A stretch of DNA of 64,000 nt from Dyella lutea (GCF_024158035.1 NZ_JAMZEK010000002.1:310001-374000), one strand, 5' to 3'. Positions 1 to 11,359 are shown, numbered from the stretch's first letter. Notes: a model not told the origin generated them from the sequence alone. Program-made: numbers and translations.

Positions 1-31
1 GCCGTCGCGTCCATGGCGGTTCCGTGGGTGA

Positions 32-54
32 CTGCTGACGCAGGCTGTCAGCAG
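32..54. promoter_or_regulatory. Perfect inverted repeat upstream of uvrB
   Basis: CTGCTGAC at 32-39 and GTCAGCAG at 47-54 form a perfect 8-bp inverted repeat with a 7-nt spacer. A TAAAAT -10-like hexamer follows at 63-68, 30 nt before the uvrB start. No good -35 lies at 16-18 nt spacing. The repeat could be an operator or the end of an upstream transcription unit. It does not fit the E. coli LexA pattern CTG-N10-CAG. Confidence 0.35.
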
Positions 55-97
55 GGGCGATTTAAAATGCGCGTCGCCGCCCGCATACTGTCAGATC

Positions 98-2128
98 ATG
101 ACCGAACGATTCGAGCTCGTTTCCCCCTATCAGCCCTCGGGCGATCAGCCGCAGGCGATCGAGCGCCTGAGCGAGGGCTTTGAAGCTGGCCTGGCGGCGC
201 AGACCCTGCTGGGCGTGACCGGGTCGGGCAAGACCTACACCATCGCCAACGTGATCCAGCGGGTGCAGCGGCCGACCATCGTGATGGCGCCGAACAAGAC
301 GCTGGCGGCGCAGTTGTACGGCGAGTTCAAGGAGTTCTTCCCGCACAACGCGGTGGAGTACTTCGTCAGCTACTACGACTACTACCAGCCCGAGGCCTAC
401 GTGGTGGCCTCGGACACCTTCATCGAGAAGGACGCCTCGATCAATGAGCACATCGAGCAGATGCGGCTGGCGGCGACCAAGGCACTGCTGTCGCGGCGCG
501 ATTCGATCATCGTGGCGACGGTGTCGGCGATCTACGGCCTGGGCAACCCGGAGGATTACCTCTCCCTGCGGCTGATTCTCGCCAAGGGCGAACGCATCGA
601 ACAACGCCAGCTGATCCGCCAGCTCACCGAGCTGCAGTACAGCCGCAACGAGATGGAGCTGCGCCGCGGCACCTACCGCGTGCGCGGCGAGATCATCGAC
701 GTGTTCCCGGCCGAGTCGGAGACCGAGGCGCTGCGCATCGAACTGTTCGACGGCGAGGTGGAGAGCCTGGCGCTGTTCGACCCACTGACCGGCGAGGTGC
801 TGCGCAAGGTTCCTCGCTACACGGTCTACCCGCGGACCCATTACGCCTCGACCCGCGAGAGCGTGCTCAACGCGATCGAGACGATCAAGGTGGAGCTGAA
901 GGAGCGGCTGGATCAGCTCTACGCCGCCAACAAGCTGCTCGAGGCGCAGCGGCTGGACCAGCGCACCCGCTTCGACATCGAGATGATGGCCGAGGTCGGC
1001 TATTGCCAGGGCATCGAGAACTATTCGCGCCACCTGACCCGCCGGCTGCCCGGCGAGCCGCCGCCGACCCTGTTCGACTACCTGCCGCCGGATGGCCTGC
1101 TGGTGGTCGACGAGTCGCACGTCACCGTTCCCCAGCTCGGCGCGATGTACAAGGGCGACCGCTCGCGCAAGGAAACCCTGGTGGAGTTCGGCTTCCGCTT
1201 GCCGTCGGCGATGGACAACCGTCCGCTGCGCTTCGAGGAGTGGGAGCAGCGCGTGCCGCGGGCGATCTACGTGTCGGCGACGCCGCGCGACTACGAGCTG
1301 CAGAAGTCCGGCGACGCGGTGGTCGAGCTGGTGGTCCGCCCGACCGGGCTGGTCGATCCGGAAGTGGAGGTGCGGCCGGTGCGCACCCAGGTCGACGATT
1401 TGCTCGGCGAGGTGCGCAAGCAGATCGCGCTGGGCGACCGCACCCTGGTCACCACGCTGACCAAGCGCATGGCCGAGAACCTCACCGAATACCTCGCCGA
1501 GCACGACATCAAGGTGCGCTATCTGCACTCGGACATCGAGACGGTGGAACGCAGCGAGATCATCCGCGACCTGCGGCTGGGCGAGTTCGACGTGCTGGTG
1601 GGCATCAACCTGCTGCGCGAGGGCCTGGACATGCCCGAAGTCTCGCTGGTCGCGGTGCTGGACGCGGACAAGGAGGGCTTTCTGCGCTCCACCGGTTCGC
1701 TGATCCAGACCATTGGCCGCGCGGCGCGTAACGTGCGCGGGCGCGCGATCCTCTACGCCGACGAGGTCACCCGCTCGATGCAGGCGGCGATGGATGAGAC
1801 CGCGCGGCGCCGCGAGAAGCAGATCGCCTGGAACGCGGCCAACGGCATCACCCCGCAGACCGTGGTCAGGCGCATCGCCGACATCATGGAGGGCGCCCGC
1901 AGCGAGGCGCCAGGGCGCGGGCGCGGCAAGCGAGGTGCCGGGCGCGACCGCGACAAGGCGGTGGCCGAGCCGGCGGCCGGCTACGAATCGCTCAGCCCGC
2001 AGCAGCTGTCGGCGGCGATCAAGCGGCTGGAAGGGCAGATGTACAAGCACGCCCAGAACCTCGAGTTCGAGGAGGCGGCGCGGATCCGCGACCAGATCGG
2101 CAAGCTGCGGGAGCAGGCGCTGCGCTAG
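98..2128 (+). CDS. uvrB: Excinuclease ABC subunit B (UvrB)
   Basis: Damage-recognition helicase subunit of nucleotide excision repair. It is loaded onto DNA by UvrA and recruits UvrC for incision. The 676-aa protein has the family length. Walker A GVTGSGKT is at residues 39-46. The tyrosine-rich beta-hairpin ([10 protein letters not shown]) that clamps the damaged strand lies near residue 90, and the DEAD-like motif VVDESH near 337. A C-terminal UVR motif (about 635-670), which binds UvrC, closes the protein. The start is the first ATG giving the conserved N-terminus, but the Shine-Dalgarno sequence before it is weak. It stands alone, with a palindrome and a TAAAAT box upstream that might be regulatory. 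Confidence 0.98.
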   Translation: MTERFELVSPYQPSGDQPQAIERLSEGFEAGLAAQTLLGVTGSGKTYTIANVIQRVQRPTIVMAPNKTLAAQLYGEFKEFFPHNAVEYFVSYYDYYQPEAYVVASDTFIEKDASINEHIEQMRLAATKALLSRRDSIIVATVSAIYGLGNPEDYLSLRLILAKGERIEQRQLIRQLTELQYSRNEMELRRGTYRVRGEIIDVFPAESETEALRIELFDGEVESLALFDPLTGEVLRKVPRYTVYPRTHYASTRESVLNAIETIKVELKERLDQLYAANKLLEAQRLDQRTRFDIEMMAEVGYCQGIENYSRHLTRRLPGEPPPTLFDYLPPDGLLVVDESHVTVPQLGAMYKGDRSRKETLVEFGFRLPSAMDNRPLRFEEWEQRVPRAIYVSATPRDYELQKSGDAVVELVVRPTGLVDPEVEVRPVRTQVDDLLGEVRKQIALGDRTLVTTLTKRMAENLTEYLAEHDIKVRYLHSDIETVERSEIIRDLRLGEFDVLVGINLLREGLDMPEVSLVAVLDADKEGFLRSTGSLIQTIGRAARNVRGRAILYADEVTRSMQAAMDETARRREKQIAWNAANGITPQTVVRRIADIMEGARSEAPGRGRGKRGAGRDRDKAVAEPAAGYESLSPQQLSAAIKRLEGQMYKHAQNLEFEEAARIRDQIGKLREQALR

Positions 2129-2167
2129 GAGGGTCGGCCGGTTCGCCAGTGGTTGGGCGCGGCCCTG

Positions 2168-2197
2168 TTGCGCCGGTTTCTGGCCTTTGGCTATACT
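2168..2197 (+). promoter_or_regulatory. Promoter of tRNA-Val
   Basis: TTGCGC (2168-2173) and TATACT (2192-2197) are spaced by 18 nt and end 11 nt before the tRNA. This is a good sigma-70-type match for a monocistronic tRNA gene. Confidence 0.6.
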
Positions 2198-2208
2198 TCG
2201 CGGCTCTT

Positions 2209-2283
2209 GGGCGGTTAGCTCAGCGGTAGAGCACTACCTTGACATGGTAGGGGTCACAAGTTCGATCCTTGTACCGCCCACCA
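2209..2283 (+). tRNA. tRNA-Val (GAC anticodon)
   Basis: The acceptor arm GGGCGGT pairs with ACCGCCC. The anticodon stem CTACC/GGTAG encloses the loop with anticodon GAC. A T-loop GTTCGATCC is present and the CCA end is encoded. The gene is followed by a rho-independent terminator. Confidence 0.97.
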
Positions 2284-2336
2284 AGATGCCGACGGTTCCG
2301 GTTCCTGCCGGGGCGGTTGCAGCAAGAACCAGCAAG

Positions 2337-2369
2337 ACGGCGCCGCCCGCGAGGACGGCGCCGTTTTTG
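2337..2369 (+). terminator. Rho-independent terminator after tRNA-Val
   Basis: The 9-bp stem ACGGCGCCG/CGGCGCCGT (2337-2345 and 2356-2364) is followed by TTTTT. Confidence 0.85.
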
Positions 2370-2404
2370 TTTGCCCGTTGCCGACGTGTCCCGGAGCCGA
2401 TGCG

Positions 2405-2854
2405 ATGACCTACCTGTGGATCAAGTCCCTGCACCTGCTGTTCGTGATCGCCTGGATGGCGACGGTGTTCTACCTGCCGCGGATCCTGGTGAACGTGGCG
2501 GAGGCGGGGGACGATGCGGCGGTGCGGGCTCGGCTGCACCTGATGGGGCGGCGGCTGTACAAGTTCGGCCACAACATGTTCGGCATCGCCTTCGTGTTCG
2601 GCCTCGCGCTCTGGCAGGGCTGGCGGGTGTTTCCGCGGCAGTTGCCGAATGTCGTGGCGGGCATGCACTGGATCGACGCCAAGCTGACCCTGGTGGCCGT
2701 GCTGCTGGCCTACTTCATCTGGGCGGGCCGGTTGCTCAAGCGCAGCGAGAAGGGCGGCCCGCTGCCGTCGTCGCGGGCGCTGCGCTGGTTCAACGAGCCG
2801 CCGGTGCTGCTGCTGCTGGCGGTGATCTACCTGGTGCTGGCCAAGCCGTTCTAA
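2405..2854 (+). CDS. hemJ: HemJ/CopD-family membrane protein, probable protoporphyrinogen oxidase HemJ
   Basis: A 149-aa integral membrane protein with about four transmembrane helices. The N-terminal segment KSLHLLFVIAW followed by YLPRILV carries the conserved His (residue 10) and the YLPR signature of the HemJ/UPF0093 group, which oxidises protoporphyrinogen IX to protoporphyrin IX in haem synthesis. The same fold is often annotated CopD. The ATG at 2405 was chosen over an in-frame upstream start because the conserved N-terminus begins there. The HemJ role follows from family resemblance and length. No haem genes adjoin it. Confidence 0.75.
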   Translation: MTYLWIKSLHLLFVIAWMATVFYLPRILVNVAEAGDDAAVRARLHLMGRRLYKFGHNMFGIAFVFGLALWQGWRVFPRQLPNVVAGMHWIDAKLTLVAVLLAYFIWAGRLLKRSEKGGPLPSSRALRWFNEPPVLLLLAVIYLVLAKPF

Positions 2855-2862
2855 GCGACTCT

Positions 2863-2939
2863 GTAGGGGCGCACCCTGTGCGCGAATGCCCTTGCCGGTT
2901 CGCCGGTCAGAAGCATTCGCGCACAGGGTGCGCTCCTAC
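2863..2939. repeat. REP-type palindrome, GTAGGGG/GTAGGAG family
   Basis: Two inverted arms, beginning GTAGGGGCGCACCCTGTGCG on the left and its near-complement ending CTCCTAC on the right, flank a short spacer. The arms resemble GTAG-type REP elements of pseudomonads and xanthomonads. The element sits between a plus-strand and a minus-strand gene, so it may also stop transcription from both sides. Confidence 0.75.
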
Positions 2940-2945
2940 CGGCGG

Positions 2946-3953
2946 TCAGTGGGCGGAATATTCGCGGTACCACGCGACGAACCTGGCCACGCCATCTTCG
3001 ATGGAAGTACTGGGCGCATAGCCGACATCACGACGCAGCGCGGAAACATCTGCCCAGGTGTCGGGCACGTCGCCCGGCTGCATCGGCAGCAGGCGCTTCT
3101 CCACCGTGCGGCCCAGCGCCTGCTCCATCAGCTCGATGAAGCGCAGCAGCTGGACCGGCTGGTCGTTGCCGATGTTGTAGACGCGGTAGGGCGCGGCGGA
3201 GATGCCCGGGTTAGGCTGCATCGGGTCGTAGGACGGATCCGGCTGCGCCGGATGGTCGAGGCTGCGGATCACGCCCTCGACAATGTCGTCGATGTAGGTG
3301 AAATCGCGGCTGTGATTGCCGAAATTGAACACGTCGATCGGCTCGCCGCGGCTGATTCGGTCGGCGAACAGCATCGGCGACATGTCCGGCCGGCCCCAGG
3401 GCCCATAGACGGTGAAGAAGCGCAGGCCGGTGGTCGGCAGGCCGTAGAGATGGCTGTAGGTATGCGCCATCAGCTCGTTGGCCTTCTTGGTCGCTGCGTA
3501 CAGGCTCACCGGGTGGTCGACGGCGTCCTCCACCGCGAACGGCAGCTTGCGGTTGGCGCCATAGACCGAGCTGGACGAGGCGTACACCAGGTGCTGCACG
3601 CCGCCATGCCGGCAGGCTTCAAGGATGTGGCCGAAGCCGACCAGGTTGCTCTGGATGTACGCCTGCGGGTTCTGCAGCGAGTAGCGCACGCCGGCCTGGG
3701 CGGCGAGGTTGACCACGCGTTCGGGGCGGAAGTGGGCAAAAGCCTCGTTGACGGCGCCGGCGTCGGCCAGGTCGGCGCGCTGATGGGTGTAGCCCGGGTG
3801 CTGCGCGAACTGCGCCAGCCGGGCTTCCTTCAGTGCCGGGTCGTAATAGTCGTTGTGGTTGTCCAGCCCCCAGACCTCGTCGCCGCGGGCGAGCAGGCGC
3901 TGCGCCAGGGCGGCGCCGACGAAGCCGGCCGTGCCGGTGACAAGGATGCGCAT
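2946..3953 (-). CDS. NAD-dependent epimerase, UDP-glucuronate 4-epimerase type
   Basis: Short-chain dehydrogenase/reductase-type epimerase, 335 aa. The NAD-binding motif GTAGFVG is at residues 7-13. The catalytic signature is ASSSSVYG followed by YAATKK (YxxxK). The segment NHNDYYDPALKEARL and the closing DTWADVSALRRDVGY are typical of UDP-glucuronate 4-epimerases (LpsL/Cap1J type), which make UDP-galacturonate for surface polysaccharide. The start at 3953 begins the Rossmann strand directly; an upstream in-frame start would add a non-conserved leader. It is a single gene with no polysaccharide cluster in view, so the exact sugar is inferred from family motifs. Confidence 0.85.
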   Translation of the reverse strand: MRILVTGTAGFVGAALAQRLLARGDEVWGLDNHNDYYDPALKEARLAQFAQHPGYTHQRADLADAGAVNEAFAHFRPERVVNLAAQAGVRYSLQNPQAYIQSNLVGFGHILEACRHGGVQHLVYASSSSVYGANRKLPFAVEDAVDHPVSLYAATKKANELMAHTYSHLYGLPTTGLRFFTVYGPWGRPDMSPMLFADRISRGEPIDVFNFGNHSRDFTYIDDIVEGVIRSLDHPAQPDPSYDPMQPNPGISAAPYRVYNIGNDQPVQLLRFIELMEQALGRTVEKRLLPMQPGDVPDTWADVSALRRDVGYAPSTSIEDGVARFVAWYREYSAH

Positions 3954-4166
3954 GCCGCAGGATTCCCGTTCGTGACCTCCACATTGTACCGCTGCGTGCT
4001 GCATTCCCCTTGCGGTGGCGATGCCGGTTCGTTTCCGGGTTAGACTAGCGCCCCGTTATCCATCTTCCAGAGACCAAGGTGGCCCGCGCCAAGCGCCGGT
4101 CGAGCGTGCGACATGTCCACTACGAGCTCCCAACGCTGACCTTCCGCGCACCTCAAGTCTTCTACG

Positions 4167-4192
4167 AAAAGGGCTGCGTGCCCTTTTCTGTT
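4167..4192 (+). terminator. Attenuator-like hairpin in the thrS leader
   Basis: The perfect 8-bp stem AAAAGGGC/GCCCTTTT with loop TGCGT (4167-4187) is followed by CTGTTCT, 18 nt before the thrS start. It lies in the leader of thrS, so it may be an attenuator. It could also sequester the translation initiation region. Confidence 0.55.
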
Positions 4193-4209
4193 CTCTGCGA
4201 GAACCTCCC

Positions 4210-6111
4210 ATGATCGAGATCACCCTTCCCGACGGCAGCAAGCGGCCGTTCGAGCATCCCGTCACCGTGCAGGACGTGGCCGCCTCCATCGGCGCCGGCC
4301 TGGCCAAGGCCACCCTGGCCGGCAAGGTGGACGACAAGCTGGTCGACGCCAGCCACCTCATCGACCGTGACGCCAGCCTGCAGATCGTCACCGACAAGAG
4401 CCCGGAGGCGCTGGAGATCCTGCGCCACTCCACCGCGCACCTGATGGGCCAGGCCGTGCAGCGCCTGTTCCCCGGGGCGCAGGTGACGATCGGCCCGGTG
4501 ATCGAGAACGGCTTCTACTACGACTTCGCCTACGAGCGGCCCTTCACGCCGGAGGACCTGCCGAAGATCGAGGCGGAGATGCACAAGATCGTCGACGAGC
4601 AGCTGGCGGTGACCCGCAGCGTGAAGTCGCGCGACGAGGCGATTGCGTTCTTCCGCGGCCTGGGCGAGGAGTACAAGGCGCAGATCATCGAGTCGATCCC
4701 CTCCAACGAGGAGCTGTCGCTGTACTCGCAGGGCGAGTTCACCGACCTGTGCCGCGGGCCGCACGTGCCCAACACCGGCAAGCTGCGCGCGTTCAAGCTG
4801 ATGAAAGTGGCCGGCGCCTATTGGCGCGGCGATTCCAACAACGCGATGCTCAGCCGCATCTACGGCACCGCCTGGCTCAACGACAAGGACCTGAAGGCCT
4901 ACCTGCACCAGCTGGAGGAGGCCGAGAAGCGCGACCATCGCAAGATCGGCAAGGCGCTGGACCTGTTCCACCAGCAGGAAGAAGGCCCGGGCATGGTGTT
5001 CTGGCACCCCAAGGGCTGGGCGATCTGGCAGCAGGTGGAGCAGTACATGCGTGGCGTCTACCGCAAGAGCGGCTACCAGGAGGTGCGTTGCCCGCAGGTG
5101 CTCGACGTGTCGCTGTGGAAGAAGTCAGGCCACTGGGACAACTACGCCGAGAACATGTTCTTCACCGAGTCGGAGAAGCACACCTACGCGCTGAAGCCGA
5201 TGAACTGCCCGGGCCACGTGCAGATCTTCAACACCACGCTGCACAGCTACCGCGAGCTGCCGATCCGCTACGGCGAGTTCGGCGGCTGCCATCGCAATGA
5301 GCCCTCCGGTGCGCTGCACGGGATTATGCGCGTACGCGCGTTCACCCAGGACGACGGCCACATCTTCTGCACGGCCGAGCAGATCGAGTCGGAAGTGACC
5401 GCGTTCCACCAGCAGGCGATGCAGGTCTACGGGGACTTCGGTTTCCAGGACATCGCGCTGAAAATCGCGCTGCGTCCGGACAAGCGCATCGGCACCGACG
5501 AGGTGTGGGATCGCGCCGAGGCCGCGCTGCGTGCTGCGCTGTCGGCGGCCGGCGTGCAGTGGGAGGAGCTGCCGGGTGAGGGCGCCTTCTACGGCCCGAA
5601 GATCGAGTACCACATGAAGGATTCGATCGGCCGTGCCTGGCAGGTCGGCACCATGCAGGTGGACTTCATGATGCCGGAGCGGCTCGGTGCCGAGTACGTC
5701 GACGAGCACAGCCAGCGCCAGCATCCGGTAATGCTGCACCGGGCCATCGTCGGCTCGATGGAGCGCTTCATCGGCATCCTGATCGAGCATCACGCCGGGC
5801 TGCTGCCGGCCTGGCTGGCGCCGGTGCAGGCGGCGGTGTTCTCGATCACCGACGCCCAGGCTGATTACGTCCGCGAGGTGACGCAAGCCCTTGTCGACAA
5901 AGGTTTCCGGGTCGAGGCCGATTTGCGCAACGAAAAGGTCGGCTATAAAATCCGCGAACACACCTTGCAGAAGGTGCCGTACTTGCTTGTCGTGGGTGAT
6001 CGCGAAAAGGAGGCCGGCGCCGTTTCTGTGCGTACCCGTTCGGGCGAGGATCTGGGCAGCATGCCGCTGGCCGCCTTCGTCGAACACTTGCAGGCCGAGA
6101 TCGGGCGCTGA
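4210..6111 (+). CDS. thrS: Threonine-tRNA ligase
   Basis: Class II aminoacyl-tRNA synthetase of 633 aa that charges tRNA-Thr. The N-terminal TGS domain covers about residues 1-62. The editing domain follows with the metal-binding HxxxH pair at H73 and H77 and the CRGPH motif near 185. The catalytic core contains MNCPGH with a zinc ligand, motif 2 ([15 protein letters not shown]) and motif 3 ([11 protein letters not shown]). The anticodon-binding domain is C-terminal. An in-frame upstream ORF extends to 4015, but the TGS domain begins at 4210. It heads the conserved block thrS-infC-rpmI-rplT-pheST-ihfA. A hairpin with a T-rich tail just upstream may regulate expression. Confidence 0.98.
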   Translation: MIEITLPDGSKRPFEHPVTVQDVAASIGAGLAKATLAGKVDDKLVDASHLIDRDASLQIVTDKSPEALEILRHSTAHLMGQAVQRLFPGAQVTIGPVIENGFYYDFAYERPFTPEDLPKIEAEMHKIVDEQLAVTRSVKSRDEAIAFFRGLGEEYKAQIIESIPSNEELSLYSQGEFTDLCRGPHVPNTGKLRAFKLMKVAGAYWRGDSNNAMLSRIYGTAWLNDKDLKAYLHQLEEAEKRDHRKIGKALDLFHQQEEGPGMVFWHPKGWAIWQQVEQYMRGVYRKSGYQEVRCPQVLDVSLWKKSGHWDNYAENMFFTESEKHTYALKPMNCPGHVQIFNTTLHSYRELPIRYGEFGGCHRNEPSGALHGIMRVRAFTQDDGHIFCTAEQIESEVTAFHQQAMQVYGDFGFQDIALKIALRPDKRIGTDEVWDRAEAALRAALSAAGVQWEELPGEGAFYGPKIEYHMKDSIGRAWQVGTMQVDFMMPERLGAEYVDEHSQRQHPVMLHRAIVGSMERFIGILIEHHAGLLPAWLAPVQAAVFSITDAQADYVREVTQALVDKGFRVEADLRNEKVGYKIREHTLQKVPYLLVVGDREKEAGAVSVRTRSGEDLGSMPLAAFVEHLQAEIGR

Positions 6112-6156
6112 GGCGCTCGTTCCGGTCCACTGACACTTCTTCTGGAGGATAGTGGT

Positions 6157-6684
6157 ATCGCTACCACCGACACTAAGGGCAACCGCCGCAACCTTGAAAT
6201 CCGCGTCCCGCGGGTTCGCGTCATCGGTCCGGATTCCGAGCAGATGGGCATCCTCACGCGTGACGAGGCGCTGCGTGCTGCCGAGGAATTCGGCCTCGAC
6301 CTGGTCGAGATCCAGCCCAACGGCGACCCACCGGTCTGCCGCATCATGGATTACGGCAAGTTCAAGTTTGAAGCCCAGAAGAAGGCTTCGGCCGCCAAGA
6401 AGAAGCAGAAGCAGGTCGAGATCAAGGAAGTGAAGTTCCGCCCGGTCACCGACGTGGGCGACTACCAGATCAAGCTGCGCAACATGCTTCGCTTCCTCGA
6501 AGAGGGTGACAAGGTCAAGGTCACCATCCGCTTCCGCGGCCGCGAGATGTCGCACCAGGACCTGGGCCAGAACCTGGCCAAGAAGATCCAGGAAGACGTC
6601 GGCGAGAATGGCCAGGTCGAGTCCTTCCCGCGTTTGGAAGGCCGGCAGATGGTCATGATGATCGGACCGAAGAAGAAGCAGTAA
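6157..6684 (+). CDS. infC: Translation initiation factor IF-3 with an ATC start codon
   Basis: IF-3 binds the 30S subunit and discriminates against wrong start codons and initiator tRNA. From the ATC at 6157 the product is 175 aa, close to the usual 180, and begins with the conserved segment [16 protein letters not shown]. The N-terminal domain contains [10 protein letters not shown] and the C-terminal domain [14 protein letters not shown]. The ribosome-binding site TGGAGGAT (6143-6150) is correctly placed for 6157. The first ATG (6244) would delete the conserved N-terminus. Rare AUU/AUC-type starts of infC are known to allow autoregulation, because IF-3 represses initiation at non-canonical codons. 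Confidence 0.95.
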   Translation: MATTDTKGNRRNLEIRVPRVRVIGPDSEQMGILTRDEALRAAEEFGLDLVEIQPNGDPPVCRIMDYGKFKFEAQKKASAAKKKQKQVEIKEVKFRPVTDVGDYQIKLRNMLRFLEEGDKVKVTIRFRGREMSHQDLGQNLAKKIQEDVGENGQVESFPRLEGRQMVMMIGPKKKQ

Positions 6685-6722
6685 GCGTCGGCCGCGGTCG
6701 CCGCGCGCCGCGACGCCGTCAG

Positions 6723-6749
6723 AACGGCCGGGCTTGCCCCGGCCGTTTT
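6723..6749 (+). terminator. Rho-independent terminator between infC and rpmI
   Basis: The 10-bp stem AACGGCCGGG/CCCGGCCGTT is followed by TTTTC. With the promoter at 6823-6852 it makes rpmI-rplT at least partly independent of thrS-infC. Confidence 0.75.
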
Positions 6750-6822
6750 CGTGCCTGCAACCCGCCCACGAGGCCGGCCGGGGATATGTCCAGGCGATGC
6801 GTGAGGCGCGGCAGCCGCGCCT

Positions 6823-6852
6823 ATGGCAAACCCCACTCGGGACCCGTATAAT
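6823..6852 (+). promoter_or_regulatory. Promoter of rpmI-rplT
   Basis: A perfect TATAAT at 6847-6852 has ATGGCA (6823-6828) 18 nt upstream. It leaves a leader of about 115 nt before rpmI. The leader contains hairpins GACCC/GGGTC (about 6861-6878) and GGGTC-GCGA-GACCC (about 6943-6956), which could be an L20-type autoregulatory target (inference). Confidence 0.65.
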
Positions 6853-6974
6853 CGCCGGTTCGACCCACATGGACGGGTCGTGAACCGATGTCGGCAGGAC
6901 GGAAAGCGTGTCCGCAAGGGCGCCGCCGAATCAGTCAGAAACCGGGTCGCGAGACCCACTCATGGAGCATTCCC

Positions 6975-7172
6975 ATGCCCAAGATCAAGACCAACCGGGC
7001 GGCGGCGAAGCGTTTTCGCAAGACCGCATCCGGCAAATTCAAGGCAGGCCACGCGTTCAAGTCGCACATCCTGACCAAGAAGTCGACCAAGCGTAAGCGC
7101 GGTCTCCGTGCCACCAACCACGTCAAGGCGTGCGACACCAAGGGTGTGGCTCGCATGTTGCCGTACCTCTAA
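6975..7172 (+). CDS. rpmI: 50S ribosomal protein L35
   Basis: A 65-aa, strongly basic protein beginning [14 protein letters not shown], the conserved L35 start. It is a component of the large ribosomal subunit. It precedes rplT by 15 nt, as in most bacteria, with its own promoter at 6847. The first Met before PKIKTN is chosen; an in-frame extension to 6888 is not conserved. Confidence 0.98.
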   Translation: MPKIKTNRAAAKRFRKTASGKFKAGHAFKSHILTKKSTKRKRGLRATNHVKACDTKGVARMLPYL

Positions 7173-7187
7173 GGCAGGAGACCTACC

Positions 7188-7547
7188 ATGGCTCGTGTAA
7201 AGCGTGGCGTCACCGCCCGTCGTCGTCACAAGAAAATCATCGGCCGCGCCAAGGGCTATTACAACGCCCGCCGCAAGGTCTTCCGCGTTGCCAACCAGGC
7301 CGTCATCAAGGCTGGTCAGTACGCCTACATCGGCCGCAAGCAGCGTAAGCGTCAGTTCCGCGCACTGTGGATCGTGCGTATCAACGCCGCTGCGCGTCAG
7401 TTCGGCCTGTCCTACAGCCGCCTGATCAATGGCCTGGCCAAGGCCGGCATCACGGTCGACCGCAAGGTGCTGGCTGACATCGCCGTGCACGACATCAAGG
7501 CGTTTGGTGCGATCGCAGAGAAGGCGAAGGCCAGTCTGGCCGCTTGA
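7188..7547 (+). CDS. rplT: 50S ribosomal protein L20
   Basis: A 119-aa protein beginning [17 protein letters not shown], the rRNA-binding N-terminal tail of L20. It acts early in 50S assembly, and in enterobacteria L20 represses the rpmI-rplT transcript. The ribosome-binding site GGCAGGAG lies 8 nt upstream. A strong terminator follows before pheS. Confidence 0.98.
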   Translation: MARVKRGVTARRRHKKIIGRAKGYYNARRKVFRVANQAVIKAGQYAYIGRKQRKRQFRALWIVRINAAARQFGLSYSRLINGLAKAGITVDRKVLADIAVHDIKAFGAIAEKAKASLAA

Positions 7548-7578
7548 TCGTCGAGGCGCTCGCGCGCCGGCGATATGA

Positions 7579-8646
<1,068 letters not shown>

Positions 8647-8667
8647 ACGCGGCAGGAACCGATACGC

Positions 8668-11058
8668 ATGAAATTCTCCGAGAACTGGCTGCGCCACCAT
8701 GTGCCGACCAAGGCCTCGCGCGACGAACTGTCCGCCACGCTGACCGCGATCGGCCTGGAGGTCGAAGAGGTCACAGCGCTGGGCGACTCGCTCGATGGCG
8801 TGATCGTGGCGCGCATTGTCAGCGCGCAGAAGCATCCCGAGGCGGACCGCCTGCAGGTGTGCGAGGTCGACACCGGCAAGGGCCTCGTGCAGATCGTTTG
8901 CGGCGCGCCGAATGCACGCACAGGCCTGGTGGCGCCGCTGGCCACCGTGGGCGCCACGCTGCCTGGTGGTATCGCCATCAAGGCGGCCCGGCTGCGTGGC
9001 GTCGAGTCGTCCGGCATGCTGTGCTCGGCCAGGGAACTGGGCATCGATGCGGATGCATCAGGCCTGCTCGAGCTGCCGGCCGATGCGCCGGTGGGAACGC
9101 CGCTGGCGGACTATCTCGGCCTGCCGGATGCCAGCATCGAGATCAAGCTCACGCCGAATCGCGCCGACTGCTTCAGCGTGCGTGGCATCGCGTTCGATGT
9201 TGCCGCTGCGCTGGGCGGCGAGGTGCGCGCGCTTGATGCCGCGGCCGTTCCCGCCGGCAGTGCCACCACGATGGACGTCGCCCTTGCGGCCGGCCCGCGC
9301 GTGCCGCGTTTCGCTGGCCGCGTGATCGAAGGCGTCGACGCCCGTGTGGCGACCCCTGTGTGGATGGCCGAGCGCCTGCGTCGCAGCGGGCTGCGTCCGA
9401 TCAGCTTCCTGGTCGATGTCACGCAATACGTGATGCTGGAACTTGGCCAGCCGATGCATGCCTTCGACAAGGACAAGCTGGAGGGCGGGGTCGTCGTGCG
9501 TCCGGCACGCGCGGGCGAATCGCTGAAGCTGCTCGACGGCCGCAGCGTGGAGCTCGATGCCGATTTCCTCGTCGTCGCAGACAGCCAGGCCGGCAATGGC
9601 GCGCGGGCCGTGGCGCTGGGCGGCATCATGGGCGGCGCGGATACGCGCGTCACCGACGTCACCCGCAACGTGTTCCTCGAGGCCGCACACTGGATCCCGT
9701 CGGCGATCATCGGCCGCAGCCGGCGGCTCGGCATGCACACCGACGCCGGGCACCGCTTCGAGCGCGGCGTCGACCCCAGCCTGCCGCCCATCGCGATCGA
9801 GTACGCCACCCGGCTGATCCTCGAGGTGGCCGGCGGCGTGGCCGGTCCCCTGCTCGACGTGACCCTGCCCGGGCATTTGCCCGAGCCGCAGCCGATCGTG
9901 TTGCGGCGTGCCCGGCTGCAGCGCGTGCTCGGCCTGACGGTGGCCGACACCGAGGTTACGCGCATCTTCACGGCGCTGGGCATGCGGGTCGAGTCCCTGG
10001 CGGAGGGCTGGCAGGTCACCGCACCCAGCCGCCGCTTCGACATCGAGCGCGAGGAGGACCTGATCGAGGAGGTCGCGCGCATCTTCGGTTACGAACATAT
10101 TCCTACCGCCACGCCGGCTGGTGCCCTGGCACTGGTGGCCGAGCCCGAGGCACGCCTCGGTGAGCTGGCCGTGCGCGAGCAGTTGGCCGCCCGCGGCTAC
10201 TTCGAGGCGGTGAACCTGTCGTTCGTGCCGGCCGAGCTGCTGGCCCGCTGGGGCTTCGACCGCGATCTGGTGCCGCTGGCCAATCCGCTCTCCGCGGACC
10301 TGGCGGTGATGCGGCCCTCGCTGCTGCCGGGGCTGATCGAGGCCCTGCGGCACAACCGTGCCCGTCAGCAGGATCGCGTGCGCCTGTTCGAGCTGGCCCG
10401 CGTGTTCGCCGCCGGCGATCCGCCGGTGGAGACGCCGAGCCTGGGGATCGCCGCCTGTGGCAGCGCGCGCGCCGAGCAGTGGGGCGAGCCGGGCCGCCCG
10501 TTCGATTTCTTCGACTTGAAGGGCGAGCTGGATGCCCTGGTTGCCTGGGGCGGCGAGACACAGCGCTGGAGCATTCACGCGGACGGCCTGCCCGGCTGGC
10601 TGCATCCGGGGCGGGGTGCGCGGGTCGCCCGCGACGGCGCGACGGTCGGTTACCTCGGCGCCCTGCATCCGCAGCTGGCCAGGGCGCTGGACCTGGGCCC
10701 CGACGTGCATGTCCTGGAGCTGGCACTGGAGCCGCTGCTGGCCCGTCGCTTGCCGCATGCCTCGGCGGTGGCGCGCTTCCCGGCGGTGCGTCGGGATATC
10801 GCCCTGGATCTGCCCGAAGCGGTCGCCTGGTCACAGATCGAGCAGGTGGTCCGTGCCACCCTCGGCGGGCTGCTGCGGGAGGTCCGGCTGTTCGACCGGT
10901 ACAGCGGCAAGGGGGTCGAAGCCGGCCGAAAGAGTCTCGCTATGGGCTTGATTTTGCAGGACGCTTCACGCACGCTTACCGACGACGACGCGGACCGCTG
11001 CGTACGTGATGCGGTCTCTGCGTTGGAGAAGTCATGCAAGGCAAGGTTGCGGGGTTGA
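8668..11058 (+). CDS. pheT: Phenylalanine-tRNA ligase beta subunit
   Basis: The 796-aa partner of PheS. The N-terminal OB-fold tRNA-binding domain (about residues 39-150, containing [10 protein letters not shown]) is followed by the B3/B4 editing domain and the B5 domain ([11 protein letters not shown] onward). The pseudo-catalytic core comes next and a C-terminal FDX-ACB anticodon-binding domain ([16 protein letters not shown]) ends the protein. Full length for the family. ihfA starts 2 nt after its stop. Confidence 0.98.
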   Translation: MKFSENWLRHHVPTKASRDELSATLTAIGLEVEEVTALGDSLDGVIVARIVSAQKHPEADRLQVCEVDTGKGLVQIVCGAPNARTGLVAPLATVGATLPGGIAIKAARLRGVESSGMLCSARELGIDADASGLLELPADAPVGTPLADYLGLPDASIEIKLTPNRADCFSVRGIAFDVAAALGGEVRALDAAAVPAGSATTMDVALAAGPRVPRFAGRVIEGVDARVATPVWMAERLRRSGLRPISFLVDVTQYVMLELGQPMHAFDKDKLEGGVVVRPARAGESLKLLDGRSVELDADFLVVADSQAGNGARAVALGGIMGGADTRVTDVTRNVFLEAAHWIPSAIIGRSRRLGMHTDAGHRFERGVDPSLPPIAIEYATRLILEVAGGVAGPLLDVTLPGHLPEPQPIVLRRARLQRVLGLTVADTEVTRIFTALGMRVESLAEGWQVTAPSRRFDIEREEDLIEEVARIFGYEHIPTATPAGALALVAEPEARLGELAVREQLAARGYFEAVNLSFVPAELLARWGFDRDLVPLANPLSADLAVMRPSLLPGLIEALRHNRARQQDRVRLFELARVFAAGDPPVETPSLGIAACGSARAEQWGEPGRPFDFFDLKGELDALVAWGGETQRWSIHADGLPGWLHPGRGARVARDGATVGYLGALHPQLARALDLGPDVHVLELALEPLLARRLPHASAVARFPAVRRDIALDLPEAVAWSQIEQVVRATLGGLLREVRLFDRYSGKGVEAGRKSLAMGLILQDASRTLTDDDADRCVRDAVSALEKSCKARLRG

Positions 11059-11059
11059 A

Positions 11060-11359
11060 ATGGCGCTGACCAAGGCGGAAATGGCCGAGCGCCTGTTCCT
11101 CGAGGTGGGCCTCAACAAGCGTGAGGCGAAGGAGTTCGTGGACGCCTACTTCGAGGTGGTCCGCGAAGCGTTGGAAAAGGGGGAGCAGGTCAAGCTGTCC
11201 GGTTTCGGCAACTTCGACCTGCGCATGAAGAACCAGCGTCCGGGACGCAACCCGAAGACGGGCGAAGAGATTCCGATCTCCGCCCGCCGGGTCGTGACGT
11301 TCCGTCCGGGTCAGAAACTCAAGGTGCGGGTCGAGGGCTATGCTGGACCAAGGGAATAA
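11060..11359 (+). CDS. ihfA: Integration host factor alpha subunit
   Basis: A 99-aa DNA-bending protein of the HU/IHF family. It starts [13 protein letters not shown], and the minor-groove-inserting arm [10 protein letters not shown] is intact. With IhfB it bends DNA in recombination, replication and sigma-54 transcription, which is relevant to the sigma-54 flagellar promoter at 32511. It lies 1 nt after pheT and overlaps the next gene by 20 nt, the usual arrangement in this group. Confidence 0.96.
   Translation: MALTKAEMAERLFLEVGLNKREAKEFVDAYFEVVREALEKGEQVKLSGFGNFDLRMKNQRPGRNPKTGEEIPISARRVVTFRPGQKLKVRVEGYAGPRE

Noticed and set aside
62..2050. 662-aa minus-strand ORF opposite uvrB
   Set aside because: Its Arg/His/Leu-rich, low-complexity product is typical of the antisense of a GC-rich gene, and uvrB is unambiguous. 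The same holds for the other long antisense ORFs, for example opposite thrS, flhA and cheA.
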